In this document: one piece after another, positions 35,174 to 45,143 of the stretch
How the letters are laid out: each line of letters starts with the position of its first letter
How positions within the stretch are numbered: the stretch's first letter is position 1
Source: Nostoc sp. UHCC 0302
GTDB taxonomy: Bacteria > Cyanobacteriota > Cyanobacteriia > Cyanobacteriales > Nostocaceae
Assembly: GCF_038096175.1 (NCBI RefSeq)
Contig: NZ_CP151099.1
Span: forward strand, 5,558,001-5,622,000
Direction of reading: 5' to 3'
Length of the DNA: 64,000 nt
Made by a program: the position numbers and the translations under genes
Notes under the pieces: model-generated
Seen by the model: only the letters and a program-made list of their open reading frames with translations
Told to the model about the DNA's origin: nothing
The model's database searches: none

Positions 35174-36334
35174 ATGAGTTCCTTAATCTCAGGCAGCATC
35201 GGAATCTTATCACCTGGAGCGTTAGGGGTTGGTTTTTTCTATCACTTAACAAGGCAACTCACGCAGTTAGATAATCAAGTCTATTTTTTAGAAAGACGCG
35301 GGTCGAATAGTGCTTCCTCCTTAAAGAAAAGTGGGAAAATAGCGATCGCCACCCCGGATAAAATTGAGTCAATCCCTACAGATACAATACTTAAACCAGA
35401 CTTGCTCACTTGCTATCAGTCTGGTTTTTTACCAGAAGTAGTTCTTATTTGTCCTAACCCTGACCAACTTTTAGGCGTCATCACCACCATTGCAGAATTA
35501 TTAGTACTGGTAGAAAAGCACGAGAAGCTCTTGCAGCCAGCCGAATCATTGCCATTGTTTGTCTTCTGTTCTAATGGCATATATTTTCAGCGCTTCCGCC
35601 AAATCTTTATTGAAAAAATCGAAGAAGCCACACTTTTTGGACGTTTACCAGACCTTTGGCCTTCCATAATGCCGCAAATAGTCTCTCGATTTCTGCGCGG
35701 CGTCACAATTCAAACTGGACTGCGCGAAGGCAGCGGTTCCGAAACCATCTATCGCCCTGGAGCAAAAGGACGAACTCAGATTGCCGGTGGAGATGTTGGT
35801 ACTAGAGAGCGCTGTTGCCAAATTTTGGCTGCTAGAGGAGGCTGTTTTGAAGAAGCGCCTTCCAGTTCCGCTACTCGTCTGGAATTTGATAAGGCGTTGG
35901 TAAATCTCCTGAGTAATTTGCTGGGGCAAATCTGGGCGATTAATTCAGCAGGCAATTTTAAAGCTTTAACAGTCGGCAACATCCTGGAATCTTCTCATGA
36001 ACCACAAATGCGTGAATTAGTCTATCAAGTATTTCGGGTGGGGCAGATGGTGAAGGTTTATGATTTGCAAGAAGATTTTGAGGTAATTTTCGCTCAAGTT
36101 ATCGAAACTTGTAGACAACACGCTTCTCACATTCCCTCTAGTTTGCAATGGCTAGATATGAAGTTGCGTCTCGGTACTCTAGAGCCCGAAATGACTCCTA
36201 CAGAAGCTTGGCTAATAGAACCTTTGATTCGTTACGCTAAAGCTTCAGGCTTGGAAGATGCTGCTAATTACTTTCAGGAATTAAAGGCTCAATTAATCAA
36301 AAAACTAACCCTTGCGAAAGACCGAAACAGTTAA
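35174..36334 (+). CDS. Ketopantoate reductase-like protein
   Basis: The 386-aa product starts SLISGSIGILSPGALGVGFF, whose GxxGxG-like turn suggests an ApbA/PanE-type NAD(P) fold. The next part (QVYFLERRGS) gives the end of the second strand. The C-terminal half has a helical part with SATRLEFDKALVNLLSNL, which resembles the Lys-containing catalytic helix of ketopantoate reductases. It is much longer than PanE and diverges in many places, so pantothenate synthesis is not assured. It is coupled to the ACT-domain gene, which may give it amino-acid control. Confidence 0.65.
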   Translation: MSSLISGSIGILSPGALGVGFFYHLTRQLTQLDNQVYFLERRGSNSASSLKKSGKIAIATPDKIESIPTDTILKPDLLTCYQSGFLPEVVLICPNPDQLLGVITTIAELLVLVEKHEKLLQPAESLPLFVFCSNGIYFQRFRQIFIEKIEEATLFGRLPDLWPSIMPQIVSRFLRGVTIQTGLREGSGSETIYRPGAKGRTQIAGGDVGTRERCCQILAARGGCFEEAPSSSATRLEFDKALVNLLSNLLGQIWAINSAGNFKALTVGNILESSHEPQMRELVYQVFRVGQMVKVYDLQEDFEVIFAQVIETCRQHASHIPSSLQWLDMKLRLGTLEPEMTPTEAWLIEPLIRYAKASGLEDAANYFQELKAQLIKKLTLAKDRNS

Positions 36335-36622
36335 GAAATTAAAAACAAAGTTTCAGAATCTAGCTTCGATTATTATTTTCCTAGAGTGACAATAAAAGGT
36401 TAATTATTGCTTTTGTATTTGCTTTATATAAATCAATTTTGTCATAACTATTACAAGCAATTACCCAGGCACACACTCTTTTTAAGATTAATCAACAGAT
36501 TGCTATTTTTATTTAAATACTATGCGCTTTTTATTTAAATACTATGCGCTAAAAAAAGCTCTTGCTTTTACGCAAGAGCCTCTAAATTAATTAATTGTCA
36601 GTGATGAAAGAAAGTTTGCAAC
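36335..36622. other. Gap between convergent genes, with a tandem duplication and the psbC terminator
   Basis: At about 36506-36550 a 22-base text (TTTTATTTAAATACTATGCG plus CT) occurs twice in tandem. The psbC terminator lies at 36551-36580. Confidence 0.7.
36551..36580 (-). terminator. Intrinsic terminator of psbD-psbC
   Basis: On the minus strand GCTCTTGC, loop GTAAAA, GCAAGAGC, then TTTTTTT. It lies about 43 bases after the psbC stop. Confidence 0.9.
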
Positions 36623-38011
36623 TTAGTCTAGGTCGTTCATGAACAACACTGGCTCAGTTTCACGGTTAATACCTCTTTCGAAACCACCAGCTGCTGCACG
36701 AGCGCGACCAGCGTGCCATAGGTGACCGATTAGGAAGAAGAAACCTAATACGAAGTGAGAACACGCCAACCAAGCGCGAGGAGACACGTAGTTGAAAGAG
36801 TTGATTTCGGTAGCCACACCACCTACAGAGTTCAAAGAACCCAGAGGAGCGTGAGTCATGTATTCAGCAGCGCGACGAGCTTGCCAAGGCTGAATATCAT
36901 TCTTGATTTTCTCCAGATCAAGACCGTTGGGGCCGCGGAGAGGTTCTAACCAAGGGCCACGGAAATCCCAGAAGCGCATGGTTTCACCACCGAAGATGAT
37001 TTCACCAGTAGGAGAGCGCATCAGGTACTTACCTAAACCTGTGGGGCCTTGTGCAGAACCGACGTTAGCACCTAAGCGTTGGTCACGGATTAAGAAGGTC
37101 AGAGCTTGAGCCTGAGAAGCTTCAGGGCCAGTAGGGCCAAAGAATTCGCTGGGGTAAACAGTGTTGTTGTACCAAACCATACAGGAAGCGATGAGGCCCA
37201 TCAAAGAGAGCGCACCCAAGCTGTAGGAGAGGTAAGCTTCACCAGACCAAATGAACGCACGACGCGCCCAAGCAAAAGGCTTGGTAAGAATGTGGTAAAT
37301 ACCGCCAGCGATACATACAAAGGCAACCCAGATATGACCGCCGATCACATCTTCTAAGTTATCGACGCTAACAATCCAGCCTTCACCACCGAAGGGAGAC
37401 TTGATCAGATAACCGAAGATGACTGCTGGGTTGAGTGTTGGGTTAGTAATGACGCGAACATCACCACCACCGGGCGCCCAAGTATCGTAGATACCACCGA
37501 AAAACATTGCCTTCAGTACCAACAGCAGCGCACCGCATCCCAGGATGATCAGGTGGAAGCCGATGATGTTGGTCATCTTGTTCTTGTCTTTCCAGTCGTA
37601 ACCAAAGAAGGAAGAGTATTCTTCTAGGGTTTCTGGGCCACGGACGGCATGATAGATACCGCCAAAACCTAGTACAGCTGAGGAAATCAAGTGGAGTACA
37701 CCAACAACAAAGTAGGGGAAGGTGTCGATGACTTCACCACCAGCACCAACACCCCATCCTAAAGTGGCGAGGTGAGGTAGCAGGATTAAGCCTTGCTCGT
37801 ACATGGGCTTTTCGGGGATGAAGTGAGCGACTTCAAACAAAGTCATCGCTCCAGCCCAGAATACAATTAAGCCAGAATGGGCTACGTGAGCGCCCAGTAG
37901 TTTACCAGATAGGTTGATCAAACGCGCGTTACCAGACCACCAGGCAAATCCGGATGATTCTTGGTCGCGTCCGCCACCTAAGACTGAAGGTCTATTAGAG
38001 AGCGTTACCAC
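36623..38011 (-). CDS. psbC: Photosystem II CP43 chlorophyll apoprotein
   Basis: CP43 is an inner antenna of photosystem II and supplies a ligand to the Mn4CaO5 cluster. The 462-aa product has the six-helix antenna plan, with histidines spaced in the hydrophobic stretches ([34 protein letters not shown]) and the large lumenal loop that contains [20 protein letters not shown], whose Glu-Thr and Arg residues lie at the cluster. The start is GTG at 38011, which overlaps the psbD end by 17 bases, as is usual for this gene pair. Mature N-terminal processing is expected. Confidence 0.98.
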   Translation of the reverse strand: MVTLSNRPSVLGGGRDQESSGFAWWSGNARLINLSGKLLGAHVAHSGLIVFWAGAMTLFEVAHFIPEKPMYEQGLILLPHLATLGWGVGAGGEVIDTFPYFVVGVLHLISSAVLGFGGIYHAVRGPETLEEYSSFFGYDWKDKNKMTNIIGFHLIILGCGALLLVLKAMFFGGIYDTWAPGGGDVRVITNPTLNPAVIFGYLIKSPFGGEGWIVSVDNLEDVIGGHIWVAFVCIAGGIYHILTKPFAWARRAFIWSGEAYLSYSLGALSLMGLIASCMVWYNNTVYPSEFFGPTGPEASQAQALTFLIRDQRLGANVGSAQGPTGLGKYLMRSPTGEIIFGGETMRFWDFRGPWLEPLRGPNGLDLEKIKNDIQPWQARRAAEYMTHAPLGSLNSVGGVATEINSFNYVSPRAWLACSHFVLGFFFLIGHLWHAGRARAAAGGFERGINRETEPVLFMNDLD

Positions 38012-39050
38012 GAGGCAATACCTCCTCAGGGAATATAAATTGTTCGTGAGGCTGATCTTGAGGAGCCATCCAAGCGCGGATACCCTCGTTCAACAAAATG
38101 TTTTTGGTATAGAAAGTTTCAAATTCCGGGTCTTCTGCCGCCCGCAATTCTTGAGAAACGAAGTCGTAAGCCCGCAGGTTGAGTGCCAGACCAACGATAC
38201 CCACAGCACTCATCCACAAGCCTGTGACTGGCACAAACAACATGAAGAAGTGCAACCAGCGCTTGTTGGAGAAAGCAATCCCGAATATCTGTGACCAGAA
38301 TCGGTTTGCTGTCACCATTGAGTAGGTTTCTTCTGATTGGGTGGGGTTGAATGCCCGGAAGGTGTTTGCACCTTCGCCGTCTTCAAATAGGGTGTTTTCA
38401 ACTGTCGCACCATGAATCGCGCACAATAGCGCTCCACCTAGTACCCCTGCTACTCCCATCATGTGGAATGGGTTGAGTGTCCAGTTGTGGAACCCTTGCA
38501 GGAACAGCAAGAATCGGAAGATTGCTGCTACTCCAAAGCTGGGTGCAAAGAACCAAGACGATTGTCCCAAGGGGTACATCAAGAAGACGCTGACGAATAC
38601 CGCAATTGGGGCTGAGAATGCTAGCGCGTTGTAGGGACGAATTCCTACTAGCCGTGCTATTTCAAATTGCCTTAACATGAAGCCAATTAAAGCAAAGGCT
38701 CCGTGCAGGGCTACGAATGGCCACAATCCACCTAGTTGGAACCAGCGTGTCAGGTCACCTTGGGCTTCTGGCCCCCACAACAGCAGCAAGGAGTGTCCCA
38801 TGCTGTCTGCTGGTGTTGATACTGCCACTGTCAGGAAGTTACAGCCTTCTAGGTAAGATGAGGCTAATCCGTGGGTGTACCACGATGTGACAAATGTTGT
38901 CCCGGTCAGCCAACCGCCTAATGCTAGGTAAGCGCAGGGAAATAATAATATCCCTGACCAACCTACGAATACGAAGCGATCGCGCTTCAACCAGTCGTCT
39001 AGTACGTCAAACCACCCTCTACTGGGGGCGCGTCCTACTGCGATGGTCAT
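37995..39050 (-). CDS. psbD: Photosystem II D2 protein
   Basis: D2 forms the reaction-centre heterodimer with D1 and binds Q-A, pheophytin and the iron. The 351-aa length and sequence ([39 protein letters not shown] with the ligand His, [15 protein letters not shown]) are nearly invariant. The ATG at 39050 is preceded by GAGGA. It is the first gene of the psbDC operon. The AT-rich and hairpin-rich leader upstream (39051-39185) is described separately. Cyanobacteria often have a second psbD elsewhere; which copy this is cannot be told, but the linkage to psbC marks the standard operon copy. Confidence 0.99.
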   Translation of the reverse strand: MTIAVGRAPSRGWFDVLDDWLKRDRFVFVGWSGILLFPCAYLALGGWLTGTTFVTSWYTHGLASSYLEGCNFLTVAVSTPADSMGHSLLLLWGPEAQGDLTRWFQLGGLWPFVALHGAFALIGFMLRQFEIARLVGIRPYNALAFSAPIAVFVSVFLMYPLGQSSWFFAPSFGVAAIFRFLLFLQGFHNWTLNPFHMMGVAGVLGGALLCAIHGATVENTLFEDGEGANTFRAFNPTQSEETYSMVTANRFWSQIFGIAFSNKRWLHFFMLFVPVTGLWMSAVGIVGLALNLRAYDFVSQELRAAEDPEFETFYTKNILLNEGIRAWMAPQDQPHEQFIFPEEVLPRGNAL

Positions 39051-39185
39051 CGAACTAAAATCCTCTTTTTACTAAAATTGCAACGCTTTTTAGGCAGCGC
39101 TATCAGCGGGTTTCCCACGCCAATTACTTAACGGGAGGCTCTCCCATAAGGCAGTGGCTCGACTTTAAGCTGCTGCCGCGAGGAA
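39051..39185 (-). promoter_or_regulatory. Structured 5' leader of psbDC
   Basis: Upstream of psbD three GC-rich hairpins stand out in an AT-rich surrounding: GCGTGGGAAACCCGC (39120-39106 on the minus strand), GGGAGAGCCTCCC (39144-39132), and GGCAG...CTGCC (39176-39149). The block is bounded on the upstream side by AAAAAAACC (minus strand, near 39195). The structure could be a regulatory UTR or an RNA stability element. The promoter itself would lie further upstream and is not identified. Confidence 0.4.
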
Positions 39186-39644
39186 TTAAGGTTTTTTTGA
39201 CAATCTCATTCGCCTTAAAGCATTTGAGATTCTGAGAACTTACCACTTAGTTAAGTTGGCATTTCTCAGGGTTACGCCGTTACCCGTACCATTAGCTAGT
39301 AATCTAGCTTTTGGTAACTTAATGATTCTTAACTTATCACATTTATCCGAGTTTTTGCCCGATCCACTGAAGCCAATCGGGTATTTCACACGAACCTATT
39401 AAATACTATGAATATCAGAAATTTTACAATCTGACACAACTTTTCTCAGAAATCTTGACACTTTAGGGCAGGTAGACGACACTGGGGAAACCATTTCTAG
39501 GGCTGAAAAGGTAAATAAAACAGGAATTTGAGAATTTTTATTTAATTTTTAATTTCGCGCAACGGTACAAGCTCTAAACTTGCAAGATATCCCGCTGCAA
39601 TGGCAGACTTTTAGAGGGAGTATCTCACGGGCGAAGGTAGTTCA
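39186..39644. other. Divergent promoter region between psbD and ycf4
   Basis: 460 bp without a gene. It should contain the psbD promoter (minus) and the ycf4 promoter (plus). Inverted-repeat text TAGCTAGTAATCTAGCTTTT near 39293 is noted. I cannot assign boxes with confidence. Confidence 0.4.
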
Positions 39645-40214
39645 ATGACGGTATCAACAACGATTAACAAAGGCGATCGCCTCCTGCATCAAAATGTTCT
39701 CGGTTCTCGTCGGTTCAGTAACTACTGGTGGGCAACTATCGTTACCTTGGGAGCTACAGGCTTTTTGCTGGCTGGGATATCCAGTTACCTAAAAGTTAAT
39801 TTACTCATAGTTACCGATCCAACTCAACTAGTATTTGTCCCCCAAGGATTGGTTATGGGGTTATATGGGACTGCTGGCTTGCTTTTAGCCCTATACCTCT
39901 GGCTAGTAATTTTATGGGACGTCGGCGGCGGTTATAACGAGTTTAATCAGGAAACTGGCACAATTAAAATCTTTCGATGGGGATTTCCTGGCAAAAACCG
40001 CCGTATTGAGATTAATAGCCGCATACAAGACGTGCAGGCTGTACGAATAAATATCAAAGAAGGTCTCAATCCTCTTCGCGCACTCTACCTACGCATTAAA
40101 GGTCGGCGAGACATACCTTTAACACGGGTCGGACAACCATTATCTTTAACAGAATTGGAAGTACAAGGTGCGGAATTAGCCCGTTTTTTGGGAGTACCGC
40201 TGGAAGGTCTTTAG
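39645..40214 (+). CDS. ycf4: Photosystem I assembly protein Ycf4
   Basis: Ycf4 is a thylakoid membrane protein that scaffolds photosystem I assembly. The 189-aa product has two N-terminal transmembrane segments (about 25-48 and 65-90), followed by a soluble part with EFNQETGTIKIFRWGFPGKN and RVNIKEGL-type family motifs (here VRINIKEGLNPLRALYLRIKGR). The length is standard. It is divergent from psbDC, and the gap between them is shared. A STRR-type repeat follows at 40215. Confidence 0.95.
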   Translation: MTVSTTINKGDRLLHQNVLGSRRFSNYWWATIVTLGATGFLLAGISSYLKVNLLIVTDPTQLVFVPQGLVMGLYGTAGLLLALYLWLVILWDVGGGYNEFNQETGTIKIFRWGFPGKNRRIEINSRIQDVQAVRINIKEGLNPLRALYLRIKGRRDIPLTRVGQPLSLTELEVQGAELARFLGVPLEGL

Positions 40215-40315
40215 GGATTGGGGATTGGGGATGAAAATTCTTTCTTAGTACCTAATCTCTAATCCTTAATAGCCCTTGAAAAGATAAGATACTCTGGTTG
40301 AATCAGTGACTGGCA

Positions 40316-41113
40316 ATGCGGTTAAAATTTTCACAATTTTTGATTGCTTTTTTGATGATCAGTACTTTGATGTTGGGAGGATGTTCAACTGGGCAAGTCG
40401 CTTCTACTTCTTCTCCAACCTCGGTAGCTACTTCTCCAGCAAGCGAGACAAGTACGAATCAGACTACTGAAGCAACATCTGTATCAGAAACTACTAACGA
40501 GAGTGTACCAGGAATGACCGATTTACCACGGCTCGAAGGCAAAGCTACTGTGGTGATCACAGTTAAAGGCTCACCAATTACTGTCGAAGTAGACGGTACT
40601 AATGCGCCAATTACTGCTGGCAACTTTGTAGATTTAGTGCAAAAAGGTGTTTACGATGGTTTAGCTTTTCATCGCGTTGTGCGTGACCCTCAACCTTTTG
40701 TGGTTCAAGGCGGCGATCCTCAAAGCAAAGACCCAAAATTCCCGGTGGCTAGATTAGGAACGGGTAGTTATACTGATCCCAAAACCGGGAGAGAGCGTTA
40801 TATACCTCTAGAAATTAAACCAAAAGGTGCAGCTACACCTGAGTACAATAAACCATTTGATGCTACTGCTCGACCCGTTGAGTTGGCTCACAAGCTGGGT
40901 GCAGTGGCAATGGCGCGATCGCAACAACCAGACTCAGCTTCCTCGCAATTTTACTTTGCCCTAGCGGATTTGCCATTTCTAGATGGTAGCTACGCCGTGT
41001 TTGGTAACGTGACTCAAGGCTTCGATGTCGTGAACAAAATTCAACAAGGCGATCGCATTGATTCCGCTAAGGTTACCCAAGGCGCGGAAAATCTGAAAAC
41101 CCCAGGTCAGTAG
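40316..41113 (+). CDS. Cyclophilin-type peptidyl-prolyl isomerase lipoprotein
   Basis: The 265-aa product begins with a lipoprotein signal: hydrophobic core and LMLGGC, with Cys23 as the lipidated residue. A Ser/Thr linker (about 24-65) leads to a cyclophilin domain: [58 protein letters not shown] and [10 protein letters not shown]. The catalytic Arg in FHRVV and the Gln/Phe residues are present, so it should be active. It would act in the periplasm or thylakoid lumen, membrane-anchored. It is close to ycf4 (102 bases) on the same strand. Confidence 0.93.
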   Translation: MRLKFSQFLIAFLMISTLMLGGCSTGQVASTSSPTSVATSPASETSTNQTTEATSVSETTNESVPGMTDLPRLEGKATVVITVKGSPITVEVDGTNAPITAGNFVDLVQKGVYDGLAFHRVVRDPQPFVVQGGDPQSKDPKFPVARLGTGSYTDPKTGRERYIPLEIKPKGAATPEYNKPFDATARPVELAHKLGAVAMARSQQPDSASSQFYFALADLPFLDGSYAVFGNVTQGFDVVNKIQQGDRIDSAKVTQGAENLKTPGQ

Positions 41114-41435
41114 CAGCAAGGAGGTGAAGGGGCAGAGGGGCAGCACTTCTCTACGAGAGGCTGCGCTTAGGGCGCAGCTATGCCGCAGGCTTTACGGCTC
41201 CTTTCGGCTTCTCTGCGAGACCAAGGCGTTAGCGAAGCTTCGCTTTAGCGATACGCTCAAGGCAAGCCGCTCAGTGACCGAGGAGCAGGGAGCATACTTC
41301 GACTGCGCTCAGTAACCGGGGAGCAGGAGAATAATAATGACTCCTAACTCTTGTACAGACGCGTAGACGCTCGAAGAGCGGCTTCTCGTAAGAGTATAAT
41401 CGCGTCTGTACTTCTGACTCTTGACTCTCAAATTT
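41114..41435. repeat. Repeat cluster with the second 52-bp element
   Basis: Two items. At 41137-41293 is a long repeat (GGGGCAGCACTTCTCTACGA ... CAGTGACCGAGGAGCAGGGA) that occurs in shortened form at 63753-63840. At 41356-41407 is the second copy of the 52-bp element seen at 10351-10402, bounded by CAGACGCG/CGCGTCTG. Near 41297 lies CTTCGACTGCGCTCAGT, the inverted form of the repeat at 6455. There is no gene. Confidence 0.75.
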
Positions 41436-42602
41436 GTGAAGGTTGTTGTTACTGGTATTGGTTTAGTTTCCGCTTTAGGTGGAAGTTTAGAGGATAGCTG
41501 GCAAACATTGCTGGCAGGACAATCTGGAATTAAATTACATCAACCATTTCCAGAACTGGAACCACTGCCTTTGGGATTAATTGGTCAACAACCAGTTGGA
41601 TTAAAAAGCCTGACTCACCAGGTTGTTGCATCTGCTGTGCAAGATGCAGGTTTGGTTACGCCTTTAGCTGATTGCGCTGTAGTAATTGGTTCAAGTCGCT
41701 CTCATCAAGCATCTTGGGAAATACTGGCGCGGGAGATTGAAAACGAAAGAATAGGGGAAGAAAAGTGGAAAAATTCCCCTCTCTGCCAGTTCTCTAAAGA
41801 GGAGTGGCTAGATACTCTGCCTCACATGAGTGCGATCGCAGCTGCACGACAAATCGGCGCATCTGGCATAGTTTTAGCTCCAATGGCAGCTTGCGCCACT
41901 GGAATTTGGGCGCTTGCTCAAGCAGCTTTACTTGTGCAATCTGGGCAATGTCAAAGGGCGATAGCTGGAGCAGTAGAAGCACCAATTACACCCCTATCTT
42001 TGGTAGGATTTCAGCAAATGGGTGCTTTGGCAAAAACAGGGGCTTATCCCTTTGATTTGCACAGAGAAGGTTTGGTATTGGGCGAAGGCGCAGCTGTGTT
42101 TGTCTTAGAATCAGCAGATTTGGCAAAGCAGCGTCAAGCAAAGATTTATGGTGAAATTCTGGGTTTTGGCTTGACAAACGATGCCTATCATACTAATTCA
42201 CCAGAACCTGATGGTAAAAGTGCGATCGCAGCCATAAAACAATCTCTAGAACGTAGTTGTCGGACACTACGTGATATCGATTACATTCATGCTCATGGTA
42301 CAGCTACGCAGTTAAATGACCGCATGGAGAGCATGGTAATCCAGCGTTTGTTCCCTCAAAGAGTTGCAGTTAGTTCAACGAAGGGAGCTACAGGTCATAC
42401 TTTAGGAGCATCAGGAGCCTTGGGTGTAGCTTTTTCTCTGATGGCACTGAAGCATCAAATTTTACCGCCTTGTGTAGGATTAAGGCAACCAGCGTTTGAT
42501 TTGGATTTGGTGAAGGTAGCCAGTAAAAGTAAAATTGGGCGAGTGTTATGTTTGAGTTTTGGCTTTGGTGGTCAGAATGCAGCCATCGCTTTAGCAAGAT
42601 AA
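41436..42602 (+). CDS. Beta-ketoacyl-ACP synthase II-like protein
   Basis: Condensing enzyme of the KAS I/II fold. From GTG at 41436 (VKVVVTGIGLVSALGG) the protein has 388 aa; an upstream TTG adds five residues. The catalytic triad is complete: Cys in APMAACATGIWALAQ, His in IDYIHAHGTATQLND, His in KGATGHTLGASG. It is somewhat shorter than FabF and diverges in the N-terminal half. Cyanobacteria with a second, more divergent KAS gene use it in specialised lipid or glycolipid formation, but no such gene neighbours are here. A role as a secondary KAS rather than main FabF is an inference. Confidence 0.85.
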   Translation: MKVVVTGIGLVSALGGSLEDSWQTLLAGQSGIKLHQPFPELEPLPLGLIGQQPVGLKSLTHQVVASAVQDAGLVTPLADCAVVIGSSRSHQASWEILAREIENERIGEEKWKNSPLCQFSKEEWLDTLPHMSAIAAARQIGASGIVLAPMAACATGIWALAQAALLVQSGQCQRAIAGAVEAPITPLSLVGFQQMGALAKTGAYPFDLHREGLVLGEGAAVFVLESADLAKQRQAKIYGEILGFGLTNDAYHTNSPEPDGKSAIAAIKQSLERSCRTLRDIDYIHAHGTATQLNDRMESMVIQRLFPQRVAVSSTKGATGHTLGASGALGVAFSLMALKHQILPPCVGLRQPAFDLDLVKVASKSKIGRVLCLSFGFGGQNAAIALAR

Positions 42603-42667
42603 AAACTTGTAGTTTAAAATTCTTAATAGCCCCCTCTCCATCAGCGAAGCGAAGAGGGAGTAAAATC

Positions 42668-43162
42668 TTACCTACATCCTAAAGACTCGCGAGTATCCAC
42701 ACCAGTTTTAGAATTTACACCACTTGCTTTAGCACAAAGTTTTTTTATTTGCGTGCCATCTAAAACCGCATTTGTGAAATCAGCATTTGTGATATCGACA
42801 TTATCGAAAGTAGAACGCAGCATCATTGCATCTGTTAAAACTGCATCACTTAAATCAGCGCCCTTAAACCTCACCAGATAGGCTATCCCATTACTAAAAT
42901 CTACACCATGCAGATTTACTCCCTCCAGTACAGTACCGTTAAACACACCACCACGTAAGTCAGCATTGCTAAAGTTAGCATTCTCTAAATTGACATTGGT
43001 AAACTCAGTACCAATTAAACTTTGACCAGAGTAATCCTTGCCCTTAAATTCATCGCCAGCAGAACGGGTGATGCTAGAAGAACTAGCAGCTTGCGCTGAT
43101 AAGGGAAACAAAAAAAGTACTGTAGCTAAGACAAAGCTAGCTAGTAGTCGCCAATATTTCAT
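42668..43162 (-). CDS. Exported pentapeptide-repeat protein
   Basis: The 164-aa product has a signal peptide (MKYWRLLASFVLATVLFLFP) with an AQA cleavage site near residue 25. From about 40 to 140 it consists of pentapeptide repeats A(D/N)LxX-type: GTEFTNVNLENANFSNADLR, GADLSDAVL, NADFTNAVLDGTQI. These fold to a right-handed beta-helix. The tail has two Cys (KLCAKASG...SLGC) that could form a disulphide. It resembles lumenal pentapeptide proteins of thylakoids. A partner is not known. Confidence 0.88.
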   Translation of the reverse strand: MKYWRLLASFVLATVLFLFPLSAQAASSSSITRSAGDEFKGKDYSGQSLIGTEFTNVNLENANFSNADLRGGVFNGTVLEGVNLHGVDFSNGIAYLVRFKGADLSDAVLTDAMMLRSTFDNVDITNADFTNAVLDGTQIKKLCAKASGVNSKTGVDTRESLGCR

Positions 43163-43342
43163 AATGTCTTCTTAATAAATCTCAACACTTCACCATTAAC
43201 TATTAAACCTTACTAGGGGGAAGAGGACAGGAGTTTTGAATTATTCCCCCTTGTCCCCTGCTCCTTTGCTCCCTCACACTCTCAAATGAGAAACCATCTC
43301 TTAGGATAGATAGATGTTGAGGTGCGATCGCATAAATAATCT

Positions 43343-44479
43343 GTGGCTAATCAAGAAGAAATTGCCCTATCTCTGGCCCGAACCCCTTTATATCAATTGG
43401 GTGTAGAACTTAAAGCCCGGCTGACCAGCTTTGGTGGTTGGGAAATGCCCGTGCAATTTAGTGGCATTAGCCGCGAACACGATGCTGTCAGAAAAACAGC
43501 CGGGATGTTCGATATTTCCCACATGGGTAAATTTACCCTCCAAGGTAAAAACGTTATTTCCCAACTCCAGCGTTTAGTGCCTTCCGACTTGAGTCGGCTA
43601 CAACTCGGTCAAGCGCAATACACGGTATTGTTAAATCCCCAAGCAGGAATTATTGACGACATTATTGTCTATTACCAGGGTGAAGATACTAGTGGTATAC
43701 AGCAGGTACTAATCATAGCTAATGCGGCAACTACTGCTAAAGACAAAGCGTGGCTATTACAACACATTGATTCAGATGAGGTGCAATTCCAAGACATTTC
43801 GCCAAACAAAGTTTTAATCGCTGTCCAAGGGCCAAAAGCTATTAAATATCTTCAGCCATTAGTGCAAGAAGACTTAAAACCACTCAAAGCATTTGGTCAT
43901 TTAGAAGTAACTTTATTGGGTAAATCAGGCTTTATTGCCCGTACAGGTTACACCGGAGAAGATGGATTTGAGGTCATGGTAGATCCAGATGTGGGGATAG
44001 AATTGTGGCAAAGTCTCTACAATGCTGGTGTTATTCCAGCAGGACTTGGTGCAAGAGACACCCTCCGGCTAGAAGCAGCAATGGCACTTTACGGACAAGA
44101 TATAGATGACACCACCACACCCTTAGAAGCAGGTTTGGGTTGGCTAGTTCACCTAGATACCAAAGGTGATTTTATTGGTCGGGCAGTTTTGGAACAGCAA
44201 AAAGCCGCTGGAGTACAGCGGCGACTAGTAGGTTTGCAAACTCAAGGACGCAACATTGCCCGCCACGGCTACCAAGTTTTATCAGCCGGTAAAATCGTGG
44301 GAGAAATTACCAGCGGCACTCTGTCGCCTACACTTGGTTATCCTATTGCTTTAGCCTATGTTCCTACTCAGCTAGCGACTGTTGGTCAACAGCTAGAGGT
44401 AGAAATTCGCGGTAAAGCTTACCCCGCCATTGTGGTTAAACGTCCCTTTTATCGCTCAAAAAATCGTGTTACTAACTGA
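43343..44479 (+). CDS. gcvT: Glycine cleavage T-protein (aminomethyltransferase)
   Basis: GcvT releases ammonia from the aminomethyl-lipoyl H-protein and passes the one-carbon unit to tetrahydrofolate. The 378-aa product has the folate-binding start GGWEMPVQFSGISREHDAVR, the signature GMFDISHMGKFTLQG, and TGYTGEDGFEV. The N-terminus is taken from GTG 43343. The catalytic Asp/Arg region is intact. It is first of a gcvT-gcvH-gcvP cluster, spaced 124 and 147 bases. The P-protein and H-protein genes follow on the same strand, and only the L-protein gene is missing from the cluster, as expected, because dihydrolipoyl dehydrogenase is shared with other complexes. Confidence 0.97.
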   Translation: MANQEEIALSLARTPLYQLGVELKARLTSFGGWEMPVQFSGISREHDAVRKTAGMFDISHMGKFTLQGKNVISQLQRLVPSDLSRLQLGQAQYTVLLNPQAGIIDDIIVYYQGEDTSGIQQVLIIANAATTAKDKAWLLQHIDSDEVQFQDISPNKVLIAVQGPKAIKYLQPLVQEDLKPLKAFGHLEVTLLGKSGFIARTGYTGEDGFEVMVDPDVGIELWQSLYNAGVIPAGLGARDTLRLEAAMALYGQDIDDTTTPLEAGLGWLVHLDTKGDFIGRAVLEQQKAAGVQRRLVGLQTQGRNIARHGYQVLSAGKIVGEITSGTLSPTLGYPIALAYVPTQLATVGQQLEVEIRGKAYPAIVVKRPFYRSKNRVTN

Positions 44480-44603
44480 TAAGCATCGAGGTTTTGAGGA
44501 ATAATGTGTTGTTAGCTAATCAATCTACAGTATGGTTAATTACCAAATCTGACCAACATTACTGTTGGAGCGATAATTTTTTTGATATGGAAGGGTAAGT
44601 GAA

Positions 44604-44996
44604 ATGTCTTTTGAATATCCTCAAGATTTTAGATACCAGGATACTCATGAATATGTGCGACTTGATGGCGAAATTGCCACCATTGGCATTACTGAATTTG
44701 CTATAGATCAGCTGGGTGATATCGTATTTTTGGAATTGCCAGAAATTGGCGATGCTATTGAGAAGGGAGAAACTTTTGGCTCAATTGAATCAGTCAAAGC
44801 GGTTGAAGACCTAAAATCACCAGTAACTGGCACAGTCATAGAACGCAATGAAGTCTTGATTGAATCTCCCGAACAAATCACAGAAGAAGATCCCTATGCT
44901 GAGGGGTGGTTCTTGAAAGTACGCGTTAATGACCCTGGTGAAATTGAGGATGGCTTGACTGCGGATGAGTATCGCGCCCAGGTAGAAGGGGAATAG
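44604..44996 (+). CDS. gcvH: Glycine cleavage H-protein (lipoyl carrier)
   Basis: GcvH shuttles the aminomethyl group and reducing equivalents between P, T and L proteins through a swinging lipoyl-lysine. The 130-aa product carries the lipoylation site [20 protein letters not shown], with the Lys after SV, and the typical YTDTHEWVR-like start (here [14 protein letters not shown]). The C-terminal part follows the family ([15 protein letters not shown]). It sits between gcvT and gcvP. Confidence 0.98.
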   Translation: MSFEYPQDFRYQDTHEYVRLDGEIATIGITEFAIDQLGDIVFLELPEIGDAIEKGETFGSIESVKAVEDLKSPVTGTVIERNEVLIESPEQITEEDPYAEGWFLKVRVNDPGEIEDGLTADEYRAQVEGE

Positions 44997-45143
44997 GGAG
45001 TACTGAATAAAGAGTGGGGCAGTAGGAGAGTGGGAAAGATGGGGGAGAATAACTAATGCCCAATCCCCAATCCCCAATCTCCAGCCCCCAATCTAAGAGT
45101 ATTTGTTGCAAAATATGAAATAGTTGCGTCTGGAGTTTAATTT

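Noticed and set aside
41124-41315. 63-codon frame after the cyclophilin gene
   Set aside because: It covers a dispersed repeat found again at 63753-63840 with a deletion.
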